From positions 34,325,307 through 34,389,306 of the forward strand of contig OX578286.1 of the NCBI GenBank assembly GCA_951217055.1: DNA of 64,000 bases. Direction: 5' to 3'. A model generated the notes under the pieces. It was not told the DNA's origin and searched no databases. It saw nothing but the letters and a program-made list of their open reading frames with translations. This document shows, in pieces, positions 22,805 to 36,271 of the stretch. This DNA comes from Gerris lacustris. Its lineage: Eukaryota; Arthropoda; Insecta; Hemiptera; Gerridae. Made by a program: the position numbers and the translations under genes. Numbering within the stretch: position 1 is the first letter of the stretch; each line of letters opens with the position of its first letter.

Positions 22805-23925
22805 TATTGTTTGTGTTTGGCAGTTGTTATAAAATTCTAATTCCTAATCAATTATAATAATAAAAATAAAACATAGATTCCAGCGTGCACTCTCAAAAAA
22901 GTTGTGACGGTTTCGTCGATTACTGACGAAATCGTCCTGTATTAATTAAACCATCCTGTAATAAACCGTCCTTTATTAAACCGCCCTATTTAAAACATTG
23001 GCTATTGTAAATTTGATTGTAACTGTCAATGTCTATTCCATGAATATAAATTATTAAAATAATTTTATGCTAGACATCCACCTGTCCACAATTCTTCTTT
23101 GTACGATAACCGCGGATAACACGTAAATCTTTGGTCGAAATGAAATGACATTTTGTTCACTTTATAACCTTTTTTGATAAGACGAACAGCTGATTCAATT
23201 TATAACCTTATTCATATTATATTTTCAATGTCAATACAGATCATTCGATTATACTTTTTGTTATAAACACAATAACTTATAAGAATCACGTAAATAAATT
23301 GTAGAGAAACTTGGTATTATTCGAATAAAAATGTCTCTGAATAGATTTATAGTTTTCTTTTCATACAGTTTCATGATGGCAGACATGTTTAATAGTTTTT
23401 CCTTTGTAAACGAATAGGTCTTTCTTGAAGAAAAAGAAAAACCACGTTGGAATTAGGTCAAAGCCCAAGGGAATAGTGCATTTCCCAGGATACATTCTAT
23501 AAGGGGAAATCGATATATAGTTGCAAACTCTATATTCCTGGGGGGAAGCTGCCCCCAGGGGGAAGTGGGGGGCAGGTCCCGCATTCAAACCTCGGGGGGG
23601 GGGGCAAAACACAATCCAATATTCACCCCCTTTTCTTTTTCAATATACGCCCCCTCTCATTCTTCTCCCGTCATTTTCACCAGAATTTCATTACCCAGTT
23701 TTCCTAATAGCGGTGAAAAACAAATCAATTTTGACATTTATATAGGGTTTTGGGGTGATAGTAGTAAATATAGGTGTGAGCGTGTCCTTATTAGAGTCTA
23801 CGCTGACAAAATTACCTAATTTTGATGTAATTCAACTTAGGTGCATCGTATACTACAAATGTGCGCACGGTATTCGGCTTTGCCAAGCGAATAAAGCAGC
23901 ACGTTAAGTGTTCCTAAAGTTATTT
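22805..23925. other. Spacer with a G/C-rich patch
   Basis: 23540-23610 is strikingly rich in C and G runs (CCCCAGGGGGAAGTGGGGGG) in an otherwise A+T-rich stretch, with GCCCGCATTCAAACCTC-like text resembling a Pol III box B. It may be the head of a SINE-like element, but the family was not recognised. Confidence 0.3.
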
Positions 23926-23929
23926 TCTT

Positions 23930-24555
23930 CTTCCTTAGAATGTTACTCCCCTTATAAAAATTACAGAGAAAGGTAACAATCGAAAGAAGGTACAAGGAAT
24001 GTTCTTCTTTAGACTGTTACTCCCCTTATAAAAATTACAGAGAAAGGTAACAATCTAAAGAAGGTACAAGGAATGTTCTTCTTTAGACTGTTACTCCCCT
24101 TATAAAAATTACAGAGGAAGGTAACAATCTAAAGAAGGTACAAGGATTGTTCTTCTTTAGACTGTTACTCCCCTTATATAAATAACAGAGGAAGGTAACA
24201 ATCTAAAGAAGGTACAAGGAATGTTCTTCTTTAGACTGTTACTCCCCTTGTAAAAATAACAGAGGAAGGTAACAATCCAAAGACGGTACAAGGAATGTTC
24301 TTCTTTAGACTGTTACTCCCCTTATAAAAATAACAGAGGAAGGTAACAATCTAAAGAAGGTACAAGGAATGTTCTTCTTTAGACTGTTACTCCCCTTATA
24401 AAAATAACAGAGGAAAGCAACAATCTAAAGAAGGTACAAGGAATGTTCTTGTTTAGACTGTTACTTCCCTTATAAATACAGAAGTGTGATATTCCTTTGT
24501 CCCAAAGTATATTGAACTAAACATCCCCTTGTCTTTAGTTATTTAGACAAATTTT
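23930..24555 (+). mobile_element. Family A foldback MITE, copy 6, expanded by a 74-bp array
   Basis: About seven units of the first hairpin plus spacer, TTCTTCTTTAGACTGTTACT to GGTACAAGGAATG, period 74 bp (for example starts at 24002 and 24076). They are followed by the normal core (TGTCCCAAAGTATATTG). The right terminal motif is lost. Confidence 0.92.
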
Positions 24556-24559
24556 AATC

Positions 24560-25760
24560 CAAGATGCGACGGACGGACGAACTACTAACTACTAACTAAA
24601 GGATAAGGGTTTCTAGTATAACCTCAAACCCCTAAAAAGGAAATGTAAGTGAAATTCACTTGGCGAAAAAAATGTGTCAATTTTAATAAACTAAAAGTTG
24701 ATAAAAAAAATGAACATAAAAATAAACATCAATTTAGAAACATAAATTGTGAAATATTCAAGCAAGTCAAGATAACTAGTTAGTAGTCAAGTTAAAATGT
24801 TTGAAATTTTTAGCCACTTTGGTACAATATTTATTAACCATGGTTTTAATGGTAGTTTGAATTGCGCACTTTAGAAAAAAATCGTGGTGATAATATAGGA
24901 AACAGTTGGATTTTCGATACCGTTTTGTATATTTTCCCATTTTTTCCTTTATTGCATAAGCATTTTACTATATACGAAGTATATTTTATAAAGAAAAAAA
25001 GATAGAAAATAAAGACTTTTTCAAAGTAAAAGAAAAAAGTGCTAACATCTGCAGAAATGGAGTAGTGGAAAGTTTAAAGAGCTTCGGTTGTTAGTTCGGA
25101 AGGAATTCCGCTAGAGAGAGTTTATTTTCCAAAATATCTTCAGTGTAATTCACAGTGAAGTAGGCGTGGCTTGAAATAAACTGTTTCCTTAAGGAAATGG
25201 CATAAAACTTTTAGTAGAATCCGTTGAAAGAAATGCTTTTTGTATAAAAAAAAGAATCGTAGATCTAGAGTTAGAAATATTGTAAGCAGTTTTCTTTTTG
25301 TTTTTTTACATGATTTTTTGTAGAAGTGACTAACAGTGTTGCCAATTCAAGTACAAAATAATATCTGGAATAAAAGGATAGATTTGTATAAAAGAAAAAC
25401 CCACACTGACACTTCCTAATAGGGCAGGCCCGAAGTTGAAAAAAATCTACATTTTTGTACTTACGACTATACATCATACCTCCACCGATTATTATGTGAA
25501 ATGTTCGGAATTTTTTTTCACACATTTTTTTTTTTTGTTTCTCCATACTTATTGGACCCCAAGAATCATCAAATTTAGCACGCTTATGGCAATAGAATGT
25601 TCGAATATTCCTGCCAAATTTCATGATTTTAGCTGCCCAGTAAATTCAAGAAATTCTAGCTTTATTTAGTGCAACCGATGGAGATACGCCAAAGAGTCAT
25701 GTGACTACAGGTTATGCCAAATTATCGCGAGGGTTCGGTTATGCCTATATCGGAGCCAAT
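24560..25760. other. A+T-rich spacer, no recognised gene
   Basis: Open frames at 25271-25669 on both strands overlap, are rich in Phe, Lys and Tyr, and match no family recognised. No repeat was identified here. Confidence 0.3.
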
Positions 25761-25764
25761 GAGA

Positions 25765-25852
25765 GCATATCCTAAAAACTACTAGTCCGACTTTGATGAA
25801 ATTTGGGGGGTAAGTAATAATTCATTCTGTTGGTCCCATATAAGTTTTATGT
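25765..25852 (-). mobile_element. Degraded family B fragment
   Basis: TAAAAACTACTAGTCCGAC, TGATGAAATTTGGGG and TTGGTCCCATATAAGTTTT match the middle of family B in reverse. Confidence 0.5.
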
Positions 25853-26217
25853 TTCTGAAGCCATTAGCTTTTTTTTTAATCCGGCCCAAAGGACCACTGT
25901 TGCCGACTATGTCTAATAATTTCAAACTATTCGTAAGTTATTTCATTTAATATTTATATTTCATATTAGAAAACACAAAATAAACTGTCAAAATATCTCT
26001 TTTCTTTTAACTTGCGTCAATTATTAAAAACAAAAAATTTAATTATAGCCATCTATATTAATTATAGCCTTTATCATTAAAAGTAGCCATCTGATTTTTA
26101 AGAAATTTGAATGGTTTGTCGAATAGCCCACAGGTGGTGCCATAATCTCCACTTATTAAATTGTGCTAAATTGATACTACTATTCACGTTAAATATCAAA
26201 ATGATTACCATTAAATA

Positions 26218-26312
26218 AATTAGACAATAATGGGATGCAAAAGCGTATAACATTATTAAAGTATATGCGATAGAACGCGAGGAAGCAATGTGCCACACTA
26301 AATAGCACACTA
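26218..26312 (-). mobile_element. Family B end fragment, reversed
   Basis: TTAGACAATAATGGGATG to GCGAGGAAGCAATGTGCCAC. Only the end opposite the hairpin is present. Confidence 0.65.
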
Positions 26313-26846
26313 TCTTTCTCTCTTTTTGATTCTATAATTATTGGATATTTTCTACCGTGTTTAATATAATATTACTTGCGTAAGGAATTTCCTTTTCACC
26401 GACATTCCACAGAAATAATAATAATAAAGGACCTAAAAAAAAGAGCAAAAGCATTTCTCATTTAATTAAACAGATATCCAGATAAATCCGCCTGAATGAT
26501 AATTGAAACAGCGGGGATTGAAAGAGATGGAATTTCCGGGAAGGGGTTTCGACACAAAGAAACAGAATATTTTCGTTTGAACCCCAGGATACCCCGTCAT
26601 TATATCGATCATTTCATTCCAGTTTTCTTTTTATTTGAGAATTCAATGATTTGAGACGATTCCGCTAGTTTTTATTCATTATCATAATCAAGTTTTTAAA
26701 TTGATAAAAATGGGCGGGGAAAAAATGAAACGTCCATTTTTTATTCTAATGATTCGCCCTTTCTTTATATCTTGTTAACTTTCTTTTTAGCGTTAAGATT
26801 ACTTAGTTATCTTTTATACCCTGTCATTTTTATTATCTCTATACAC

Positions 26847-26959
<113 letters not shown>

Positions 26960-27194
26960 GGCATTGCGATGGTACAAAATTCGATCATGATGGTTTTACA
27001 CTATGTAAGATCCCTGAGTCCATAAGTAATTTTTTCGTTAAAATTATTAGTCTAGGGTCCGAACTTAGTCGTCTTTAGTCTGTCGAAACGCATGCGGAGT
27101 CTAATCTACTTCACGGGTTTCATTGAAATTTGATATATATGTTCAGAGGAATCATACCCCGAAGAGAAAAGTGGAAAATTAATTTTAGCTTTAA

Positions 27195-27786
27195 TTCTTT
27201 CTTCCGTTACCGAAGGTAACGGAAGCTATGTGATCGTTCCAAAGAACGAAATTATTTTAGGTCTCCGATTTCAAAAATTCCAAGACAGAATACCGTTTCA
27301 GACATCAGAGAACATTTTTGGTTCCGTGTCTGTCTGTCGGTCAATTTTTGCGAACCAACATATCCTAAAAATTGTACGTCTGATTTTAATAAAATTTGGA
27401 TGGTAGGTCACAATTTACCCATTGTTGGTGCTATATAAGTTTCGACTTTCTGCGCCTATTTGTTTCTCTTCCACATGCTCACAAACATACATTTATTTTC
27501 ACCTATAGCTTCAAAAGTACTTATCTAATTCGTATGAAACTTTTATAGTTTATCGAAAGTAGTCCGCAGATAGCCCTAAATTAATTTGAACCGTCTGAGC
27601 TCTTTAACTTTTGCTAAATTGATACTTTAATTTATGTGTAAAAATCCAAACAATTTTGACAGATTAAAAAAACGGAGGAATCAATTAAACAAATTAGACA
27701 ATAATGGGCTTGCAAAAGCATAAAATCGATTAAGTACGTGGATAGGATGCGAGGAAGCTATGTGCCACACCAATTGGCAGTCTATT
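27195..27786 (-). mobile_element. Family B repeat, reversed, near full length
   Basis: From CTTCCGTTACCGAAGGTAAC to CACACCAATTGGCAGTCTA. The outermost part of the hairpin end is trimmed. A forward partial copy follows immediately. Confidence 0.85.
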
Positions 27787-28087
27787 TTTACATGAATTAA
27801 AGTATCAATTCAGCAAAAAATTAAAGAGCGTAGGATGAAATTAATTTGGGGCTATCAGCAAGCTACCTTGACAAGTCATCCAAAAATCATAAAAATTAGA
27901 TGAGTAGGTACTTTTGAAGATATAGGTGTAAATAAATGTATGTTTGCGCGCATATTCAAGAGAAATAAATAGGCGCAGAAGGTTCAAATTTATACGAGAC
28001 TAACAATGGGCTAATTATGACCAACCATACAAATTTCATTAAAATCAGACGTGTAGTTATTAAGATTTGTTGGTTCACAAAAATTGA
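27787..28087 (+). mobile_element. Family B repeat, forward, partial
   Basis: Starts ACATGAATTAAAGTATC and breaks off after GGTTCACAAAAATTGAG, where the family D sequence begins. It forms an inverted pair with 27195-27786. Confidence 0.8.
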
Positions 28088-28230
28088 GGCAATCACATCT
28101 ATTTTAATAAAAATCAATGTTTGTTTTGATTTGTTGGTCTTCAAATAGATATTTATAACTTATCTAAATATAGATCTCTAAATTAATTTATTTAATTTAA
28201 CTTTTCTTTCTTAATATAAAATTAAGCCCG
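28088..28230 (+). repeat. Interspersed repeat family D, copy 1
   Basis: GGCAATCACATCTATTTTAA, TGTTTGTTTTGATTTGTTGG and TCTTCAAATAGATAT recur at 54886-55020 in the same order. Both copies sit near family B sequence. Confidence 0.65.
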
Positions 28231-28795
28231 CTAGAGGTCGACCAAGAAGTCATGAACACGGGAGAAACGGAAAGCTTAACTTCGTTTAAAATCGGAACTT
28301 CCGAGTAGTGCCGAAGTCAGTACAGTCGGGTGTTAAGACAATACCCATTTCTAGTTTGTATGACATGCGCAGTTACGTCAAATCTCACGAAGAACAACAA
28401 CAAGAAGGTTTCCAATCTGTTAGGTTTCCTGTTTTGTTTGTTTGTATACAATACGAATAATAGTCACACCTGTCCTAAATCCAAATAACTCAGAAATAAA
28501 GAGGAAGAAATAATAGATTATGAAAGAAGAAAATCGATTTAAATTGAAAGAATTATTATTATGAATAATAATATAAAGATATTATCGTACATTATTAGTG
28601 ATTTCTTATCAGGTACAGTGTGTTGCCTGTTGCATAAAATATTAAAAAAATATAGAAGTTATCAAAAATAAAATTATTAATAACAAAAGAACAACACTGT
28701 GTTTTTTGACCGTGGTCTATTATATCAAAAACTGACTGTACATGACGACACTAGCGCACTCCTCACATTTCCATGACTTCTTGGTCGACCTCTAG
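28231..28795. mobile_element. TIR element flanked by TA (565 bp)
   Basis: Left CTAGAGGTCGACCAAGAAGT and right ACTTCTTGGTCGACCTCTAG are an exact inverted pair that extends to CATG, 24 bp. If TA is taken as the target duplication the TIR starts GAGGTCGACC, as expected of a Tc1/mariner-related MITE. No transposase is encoded. Confidence 0.8.
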
Positions 28796-28929
28796 TACGG
28801 GATTAACGGCTTGTTTATATTAAATCCACAGTCATTAATAAATATTATACCAGACATTGCCTAAGAAGACATATTTATATTCAAACCGGTAACTTGTGTT
28901 TTTAAATTCAATAATACCTGTTTATATCT

Positions 28930-29209
28930 TCCTCCCCCCTAGCTCCTCAGGCTATCAAAAGAAGAAAAAGAAGAAATAATATTCGAAAATGAAAAATATT
29001 GAAATGCGAGGCGGAATCTGAGGGAGTCCATACCGAAGTTAGTAAACGAATTATCTGATTTTCTTCCGCCAGATTTGACTGATACTTCCGCTACCTTCTT
29101 CCCGCTTGAATAAATACCATCTCCTTTCATTTCTTTTCTCACTTTTTAAATTGGAATTATCTCTTTTAAAAAACCGTTTATATCAAGGAATGAGATAACT
29201 AGTGTATTT
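28930..29209. other. Spacer between elements, no recognised feature
   Basis: Short minus-strand open frame of 67 codons without recognisable similarity. Confidence 0.25.
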
Positions 29210-29830
29210 TGACAGTAAATTTAATTAGAAAAAATTTCAAGATAAAAAGAACTTTTTATACACTACGTTTTTAAATTTTCTGTTGAATCGTATGTAGTGT
29301 TGATAATATAATTGTTATTGTTATATAATATATAATGTTAGTGAAAAAAAAATAGTTCCAAATTTATTTACTTCACATAAATGACAACCATCCAGAGAGC
29401 TGATTAAACCTATAAAAGGATAAATCTTTGTACAACGGATCTCCCCAACACAAAATCTAAAGCGTGTCATCGATATATTTGAAATAATATAATCGATATT
29501 TCCTGTTTTGCTGTCATTCAATGTTTATCTATCACAAATTTGAGACCCGTCAAAATGAAGATTGCGTAAATATTGGATATGGCAAAACAAATAAAATAAC
29601 TTGCGGATTTTTCCCGAACTAACTTTCTATACAGCAAAATTTGCTGAAAACAAATTAAATTCTGCTGAAAGATGGCTAAAAGTATTAAAATAATGCATTG
29701 TCATCGTGTTCTGAGCTATGCTAAAAGTTTCAAATGTCTAGCTATTCAGGAAGTTAGTTAGAAATCGATTGCCAGATTTGTACCGGACAAACAAACAAAC
29801 AAGAATGCAAGCTAATAAAAACGTAGTAAA
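29210..29830 (-). mobile_element. Interspersed repeat family G, copy 1
   Basis: Homologous in reverse to 58300-59030. Shared landmarks on this strand: AAAAAGAACTTTTTATA, TTGTACAACGGATCT, AATGCATTGTCATCGTGTTC, GCTGAAAGATGGCTAAAAG and GGACAAACAAACAAACAAG. No coding frame. The run of TTTGTTTGTTTG next to CCGG is common at insect non-LTR 3' ends, but the family is unknown. Confidence 0.75.
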
Positions 29831-30265
29831 ATGAGCGTTCGCAATTACATAATAATCAATCGAAAATATCAACAATCAGAAAGAGGAAAAAATTTCTAAA
29901 TTTTGGATTTACCCGACTTCTTTTCTTTTGCCAAGGTATAATACAAGAACAATTCTTGAATTTTAAAACAACAGAAAATTCGGTAATTAATAAATGGAAA
30001 ATACGGGAATAAGTAATTACGAACTCGTATATATGAGAATGTTTGTCCCAGTTGTCTCGCACCAATTTTTCTGTTTTTTTGTTTTTTTCTATATTCTTTT
30101 TTTTGTGTATGGTAGAGACAATACTTGGACCCTTCTTCTTAAATAAAAATCACAGGGAAGTACTTGCGTCCAAGTACTTTTTAGGGATTCGTAGGTTATT
30201 AGGCTTATACGTTATTATATGCTGAAATAACATTTTAGTATTTGCCCATCCCGCCCTATATGAAA

Positions 30266-30726
30266 ATAGACTGCCAATTGGTGTGGCACATAGCTTCCTC
30301 GCATCCTATCCACGTACTGTATTGGTTTTATGCATTTTTTACAAGCCATTATTGCCTAATTTGTTAAATTATTTCCCTGTTTTTTAATCTGTCAAAATTG
30401 TTTTAATTTTTTACATGAATTAAAAAGTATCAATTTAGCAGCAAAAGTTAAAGAGCGCAGACGATTCGGTTTGAAACCTTTATGGGGCCAACAATGGACT
30501 AATTATAACCAGCCAACTAAATTTCATTAAAATCGGACGTGTAGTTTTTAAAATATGTTGTTTCGCAAATATCGAACGACACCGACAGACTGACGCAGAA
30601 CCAAAATTCTTCCCTGATGTCTGAAACGGATTTCTGTCATGGAATTTTTGAAATCGGAGACCTAAAATATTTTCGTTCTTCGAAACGATCACATAGATTC
30701 CGTTACCTTCGGTAAGCGCGGAAGCA
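30266..30726 (+). mobile_element. Family B repeat with internal deletion
   Basis: AGACTGCCAATTGGTGTGG to GGTAAGCGCGGAAGCAAAA, ~460 bp. The block with TGTATGTTTGTGCGCATG is deleted. Confidence 0.85.
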
Positions 30727-30729
30727 AAA

Positions 30730-31800
30730 AAAAATATATATACATAAACAAATTTAAATGGACGGTCCCAAAAAACAAAAGAAAAAATAAATAATAGGGT
30801 AGAGTAAGGAGAGTAAGTAAATGTCGCAGATTCGATTCCCCGGGGAGTCCCAATGTTTTTTATCGGTGGGTATCTTAACAAAAAGTTAATTTTTTTTCCT
30901 GGTAATTTTCATCGCCCCACCATAAGGTATTAGCATGAATAATTGTATAATAATTTTAGGACAATAGGGTATTATGGTTGGGGAGGTGGAAATTTTGGCG
31001 CTAAAAACGCAATTTTAGCGGTAGAAAGCAGAATAGTCATAAAATGTTACATATATTTGTAATCTACTCTTCAGTAGCTTTCATTTGACACCTATCTCGG
31101 AAATTAAAAAATTTTGAGTTTGCACATTACGCATGCGCATATTAACTTCTTAATATTTTTCCTATGTGTGGGTGAAAAAGTTACACATTTCACATCTCTA
31201 GCATGAACCGGTTTGGGGGATATGAACCAAAGTACGACTGACAGACAGACACATCACCTACACCAAGGGTTTCGAAGATGGTCTACGAAATTCTAAAACT
31301 TAGGTTTGATCAGTATATTGTCCTAAGATATGATTCAATATAGTTGTGTACACATTCAAATAGATATGATTCAATATAGCTGTGTACACATTCAAATTAG
31401 TCATTAAAACAGTTATATACTGCAATTCTGACTCTTTTACAAGTCAGCAAAGTCTCACCGGAACAGAAAATGATCATCTTCTATCGTTCATCCGATAGCG
31501 TTGACAGCCAGCTTTGTACAATAGATTTAAATTTAGCACAGATACTTGATTCATTTTTCATTAGTTTATTATCTTTTCGGAAAGGTTGATATTTGAGTAT
31601 TTTCAAACTATATACTTATATATCTTGTTTTAGCAAATAACTAAAATCCTTTCACCTTGCGTAACATCTGGGCCTGGTCTGGTATATTTGAACCTTTATT
31701 TTATTTTCTTCATCATTCAATAAATTGGGAATTAAGTAGTTCACGATCTGATATTACGATCTGGCGCGGTTTTGGTTTAGTTTGGTTTAATTTTTTTTAA
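30730..31800. other. Spacer with transposon-like fragment at ~31180-31310
   Basis: TAGCATGAACCGGTTTGGGG followed by GACTGACAGACAGACAC looks like a retroelement 3' end. 31325-31398 holds two copies of GATATGATTCAATATAG separated by 47 bp. A Pol III box B-like GATTCGATTCCCCGG is at 30832. Confidence 0.4.
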
Positions 31801-31802
31801 TA

Positions 31803-31806
<4 letters not shown>

Positions 31807-31858
<52 letters not shown>
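31807..31858. repeat. (AT)n tract
   Basis: Pure dinucleotide run of ~52 bp. Confidence 0.95.
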
Positions 31859-31861
<3 letters not shown>

Positions 31862-32198
31862 GCAGAAGAGAAATAGTTTTGTAATTTACTGCGGTATTAT
31901 TATGTAATATCTAGTATAAAATACATACAAATTATTTATATTATAATTCCAGTTTTAATAATAAATAATAAGATTAAATAGCGAAAGGAAAGTTAGAGGA
32001 GTTATTATGTAATAACATAATAATAAAAATACGTAAATTAATACAATTCATTAAACACATTTAAATTTTAAAAAATAGATAAATAAATAAATGGACAGGA
32101 CAAATGATTTCAACTAAATAATGTTTTACACGTGGGTCGGGGAAGGGAGGAAGTTGGTGATATTTTGCTTCTTAAGGGGCCAAGACAACAAAAGATGG

Positions 32199-32598
32199 CA
32201 TTTCATTAGATTGTTACTCCCCTTATAAAAAAAAACAGATGGGAGTAACAATCTAAAGAAGATGTACGGAATGTCCTTCCTTAGTCTGTTACTCTCCTTA
32301 TAAAAACAGAAGTGTGATATTCCTTTGTCTTAAAGTACATTGGACTAAACATCCCTTTATATTAATAGTTATTTAGTCAAACGCATTATTATTCTAAAAA
32401 AACATAGGGGAGTAAAAATCTAAAGAAGGTGTACGGAATGTTCTTCTTTAGACTGTTACTCCCCTTATAAAAACAGAAGTGTGATATTCCTTTGTCACAA
32501 AGTACATTGGACTAAACATCCCTTTTTCTTAATTATTATTTAGTCAGTCATTTATTTTCTGAAAAAACATAGGGGAGTAACAATCTAAAGAAGTACCC
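32199..32598 (+). mobile_element. Family A foldback MITE, copy 7 (partial tandem dimer)
   Basis: Motif order forward, reverse, forward, core, reverse, forward, core, reverse: the core section (GTACATTGGACTAAACATCC) appears twice, sharing terminal motifs. It looks like one step of unequal exchange or slippage within a single element. Confidence 0.9.
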
Positions 32599-33018
32599 AA
32601 AAGATAAAAGATACCATATCTCGATAATTGATTTTCGGAAAAATGCACTTCATTTCAGAAACTTTTGATTCTGTGTTTGTATAAAGATAAACACACAATT
32701 CAGCACACAGATGCATTTCAGCATTTGTGACAACTGTATTGTATATAGCTTTAAGAAGTTTCACACATTTTTAATATGACGGTAAATATGGTAGACTAAC
32801 AAAAAAAAGAGATTTTTAGTCAGTCATGACATGTTATACATCGTTTAAAAGAACTTAAAGAGTAGAGAAAAAAAAATGTGTTACTATATTATTACAATAT
32901 TTTCATTTTTAAACCCTATCATTATCGTCAGGTTTAACTTTAAATAATATAAATACTTTTCTACTCGTCTATATTTCCTGTATAAAATACTTGATTGTAC
33001 TTATAACTTAGCTTAGAT

Positions 33019-33780
<762 letters not shown>

Positions 33781-33784
33781 CTAA

Positions 33785-35050
33785 AGGAAGGTAATAACCC
33801 TCAACATAATCTAGCGGTCAATTGAGTAACTACATATTATTAAAAAAGATCTTTAATAGTGGCAGAAGGTAACAACCCTCAACATACTCTAGCGGTCAAT
33901 TGAGTAATTACATATTACTAAAAAGGATCTTTAATACTGCATAAGGTAACAACCCTCCACATACTCTAGCGGTCAATTGAGTGACTACATATTATTAAAA
34001 AAGAGCTTAAATACTGCAGAAGGTAACAACCCTCCACATACTCTAGCGGCCAATTGAGTAACTAAAAAAGAGCTTAAATACTGCAGAAGGTAACAACCCT
34101 CCACATACTCTAGCGGCCAATTGAGTAACTAAAAAAGATCTTAAATACTGCAGAAGGTAACAACCCTCCACATACTCTAGCGGCCAATTGAGTAACTATA
34201 AAAGATCTTAAATACTGCAGAAGGTAACAACCCTCCACATACTCTAGCGGCCAATTGAGTAACTAAAAAAGATCTTAAATACTGCAGAAGGTAACAACCC
34301 TCAACATACTCTAGCGGTCAATTGAGTAACTACATATTAATAAAAAAGATCTTTAATGCTGCAGAAGGTAACAACCCTCAACATACTCTAGCGGTCAATT
34401 GAGTAACTACATATTATTAAAAAAGATCTTTAATGCTGCAGAAGGTAACAACCCTCAACATACTCTAGCGGCCAATTGAGTAACTAAAAAAGATCTTAAA
34501 TACTGCAGAAGGTAACAACCCTCCACATACTCTAGCGGCCAATTGAGTAACTATAAAAGATCTTAAATACTGCAGAAGGTAACAACCCTCCACATACTCT
34601 AGCGGCCAATTGAGTAACTAAAAAAGATCTTAAATACTGCAGAAGGTAACAACCCTCAACATACTCTAGCGGTCAATTGAGTAACTACATATTATTAAAA
34701 AAGATCTTTAATGCTGCAGAAGGTAACAACCCTCAACATACTCTAGCGGTCAATTGAGTAACTACATATTATTAAAAAAGAGCTTAAATATTGCAGAAGG
34801 TAACAACCCTCAACATACTCTAGCGGTCAATTGAGTAACTACATATTATTAAAAAAGATCTTAAATACTGCAGAAGGTAACAACCCTCCACATACTCTAG
34901 CGGCCAATTGAGTAACTACATATTATTAAAAAAGATCTTTAATGCTGCAGAAGGTAACAACCGTCCACAAACTCAAGCGGTCAATTGAGTAACTACATAT
35001 TATTAAAAAAGAGCTTAAATACTGCAGAAGGTAACAACCCTCAACATACT
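33785..35050 (+). repeat. 77/67-bp tandem array, ~17-18 units
   Basis: Unit starts GGTAACAACCCTCAACATAC and contains CTAGCGGTCAATTGAG. Two length classes alternate in runs: 77 bp with ACATATTATTAAAAAAG, and 67 bp in which that A+T segment is shortened (for example 34022 to 34089 is 67; 34367 to 34444 is 77). Short units carry CCACATAC and GGCC; long ones mostly CAACATAC and GGTC. Confidence 0.95.
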
Positions 35051-35059
35051 CGTGGTTTT

Positions 35060-35295
35060 GAAAAAATGGTTGTCTGTCATCTGTAAAACACATCCGACGA
35101 GTAGTTTTTAAAATATGGTGGTTCGCAAAAATTTTAATCTACAGACAGACCGACACTAGACCAAAATTGCTCCCAGATGTTTGGAAACGGATTTTTTTCT
35201 AGCATTTTTTTTAATTCGGAGACATAAGAAAAAATTCGTTCTTCAGTATGATCACAATGCTTCCCGTTGTCTTCGGTAAGCTAGGAAGAAAAAAC
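35060..35295 (+). mobile_element. Family B repeat, 5'-truncated
   Basis: From ATCCGACGAGTAGTTTTTAA to GGTAAGCTAGGAAG, diverged. It directly follows the 77/67-bp array. Confidence 0.7.
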
Positions 35296-35304
35296 AGTGG
35301 TAAG

Positions 35305-35512
35305 TACTTCTTTAGTTTAGAATGTTACACCCTTATATTTTTTAGAATTAAAATGACTGTCTAAATAACTATTAAGACAAAGGGATGTTTAGTCTAATGT
35401 ACTTAAGGACAAAGGAATATCACACTTCTGTTTTTATAAGGAGAGTAACAGTCTAAAGAAGAACATTCCATACACCTTCTTTAGCTTGTTACTCTCTTCT
35501 GTTTCCCCTAGT
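35305..35512 (-). mobile_element. Family A foldback MITE, copy 8
   Basis: Reverse orientation with core GGGATGTTTAGTCTAATG and AATATCACACTTCTG. The right end is eroded after TTACTCTCTTCTG. Confidence 0.85.
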
Positions 35513-35514
35513 CT

Positions 35515-36240
35515 TAATCTTTAACTTGTTAAAGATTAGGGTTAACTGAATTACTGATTTCTCTAATAACTGATCCGCTAAATAAAAAAAATATATATAT
35601 ATTTTCTTCTGAAGATAAAATAAAAACTTGGTGAAAAGTTATTTATTTTGGTTTTCTTTCCAGCTATTAAATAGAATAGGTTTCCGGTCGACTTGTTTTA
35701 ATGGTTTTAGACTGAAAAAGAAGGTACGCCATTGTCTATAGGTGAGAAACCGACTGAGGTAAGGGGACTCCACTGATCCGTAGCTATCTGTCAGTCTGTC
35801 AGTTCTAGTACGATGTCTGTCTGTCACATTCCTGTTATAGTTATCAAAGATGGACGCTTTTTTGTTTTCGGTGCCGTGGGACAATCATGAACTAATACCG
35901 TTCCGAACTCTCTTTAGTATATCTTTCCGCTGGGAAAATATGGAAGTCCGAATTAAAGATTTTTTTTATGTCATTTTTGAAACCATCTTTTAGTTGTGTT
36001 AAATAAAATCTTCGATAATTGCTTTCTTGACCTAGTATATGGTACTTTGATAATAAATGTACCGTTGGAACAAGTATTATCAAAAACGTTTTTCTGCAGC
36101 TTTCTGTAAGAAATTGATGTTTATGTTCTCCACGTAGATTACTTAATGTTACTGTAAAAAATATTATTTATCTACAATTGATACGAAATATATACATTAT
36201 CTCTGTTTAGATGCGTAGAAAGTTATTATTTACGTACTTG
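35515..36240. other. Spacer, no recognised gene
   Basis: Minus-strand open frames at 35639-35884 and 35892-36083 match no recognised family. TCTGTCAGTCTGTCAG near 35786 resembles the repeat-rich tails of local elements. Confidence 0.3.
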
Positions 36241-36271
36241 TATTCATTGCGCATGCGCGTCTCATGGTTCT

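Noticed and set aside
33785..35050. CRISPR array
   Set aside because: Units are contiguous tandem copies without unique spacers, and the sequence is eukaryotic.
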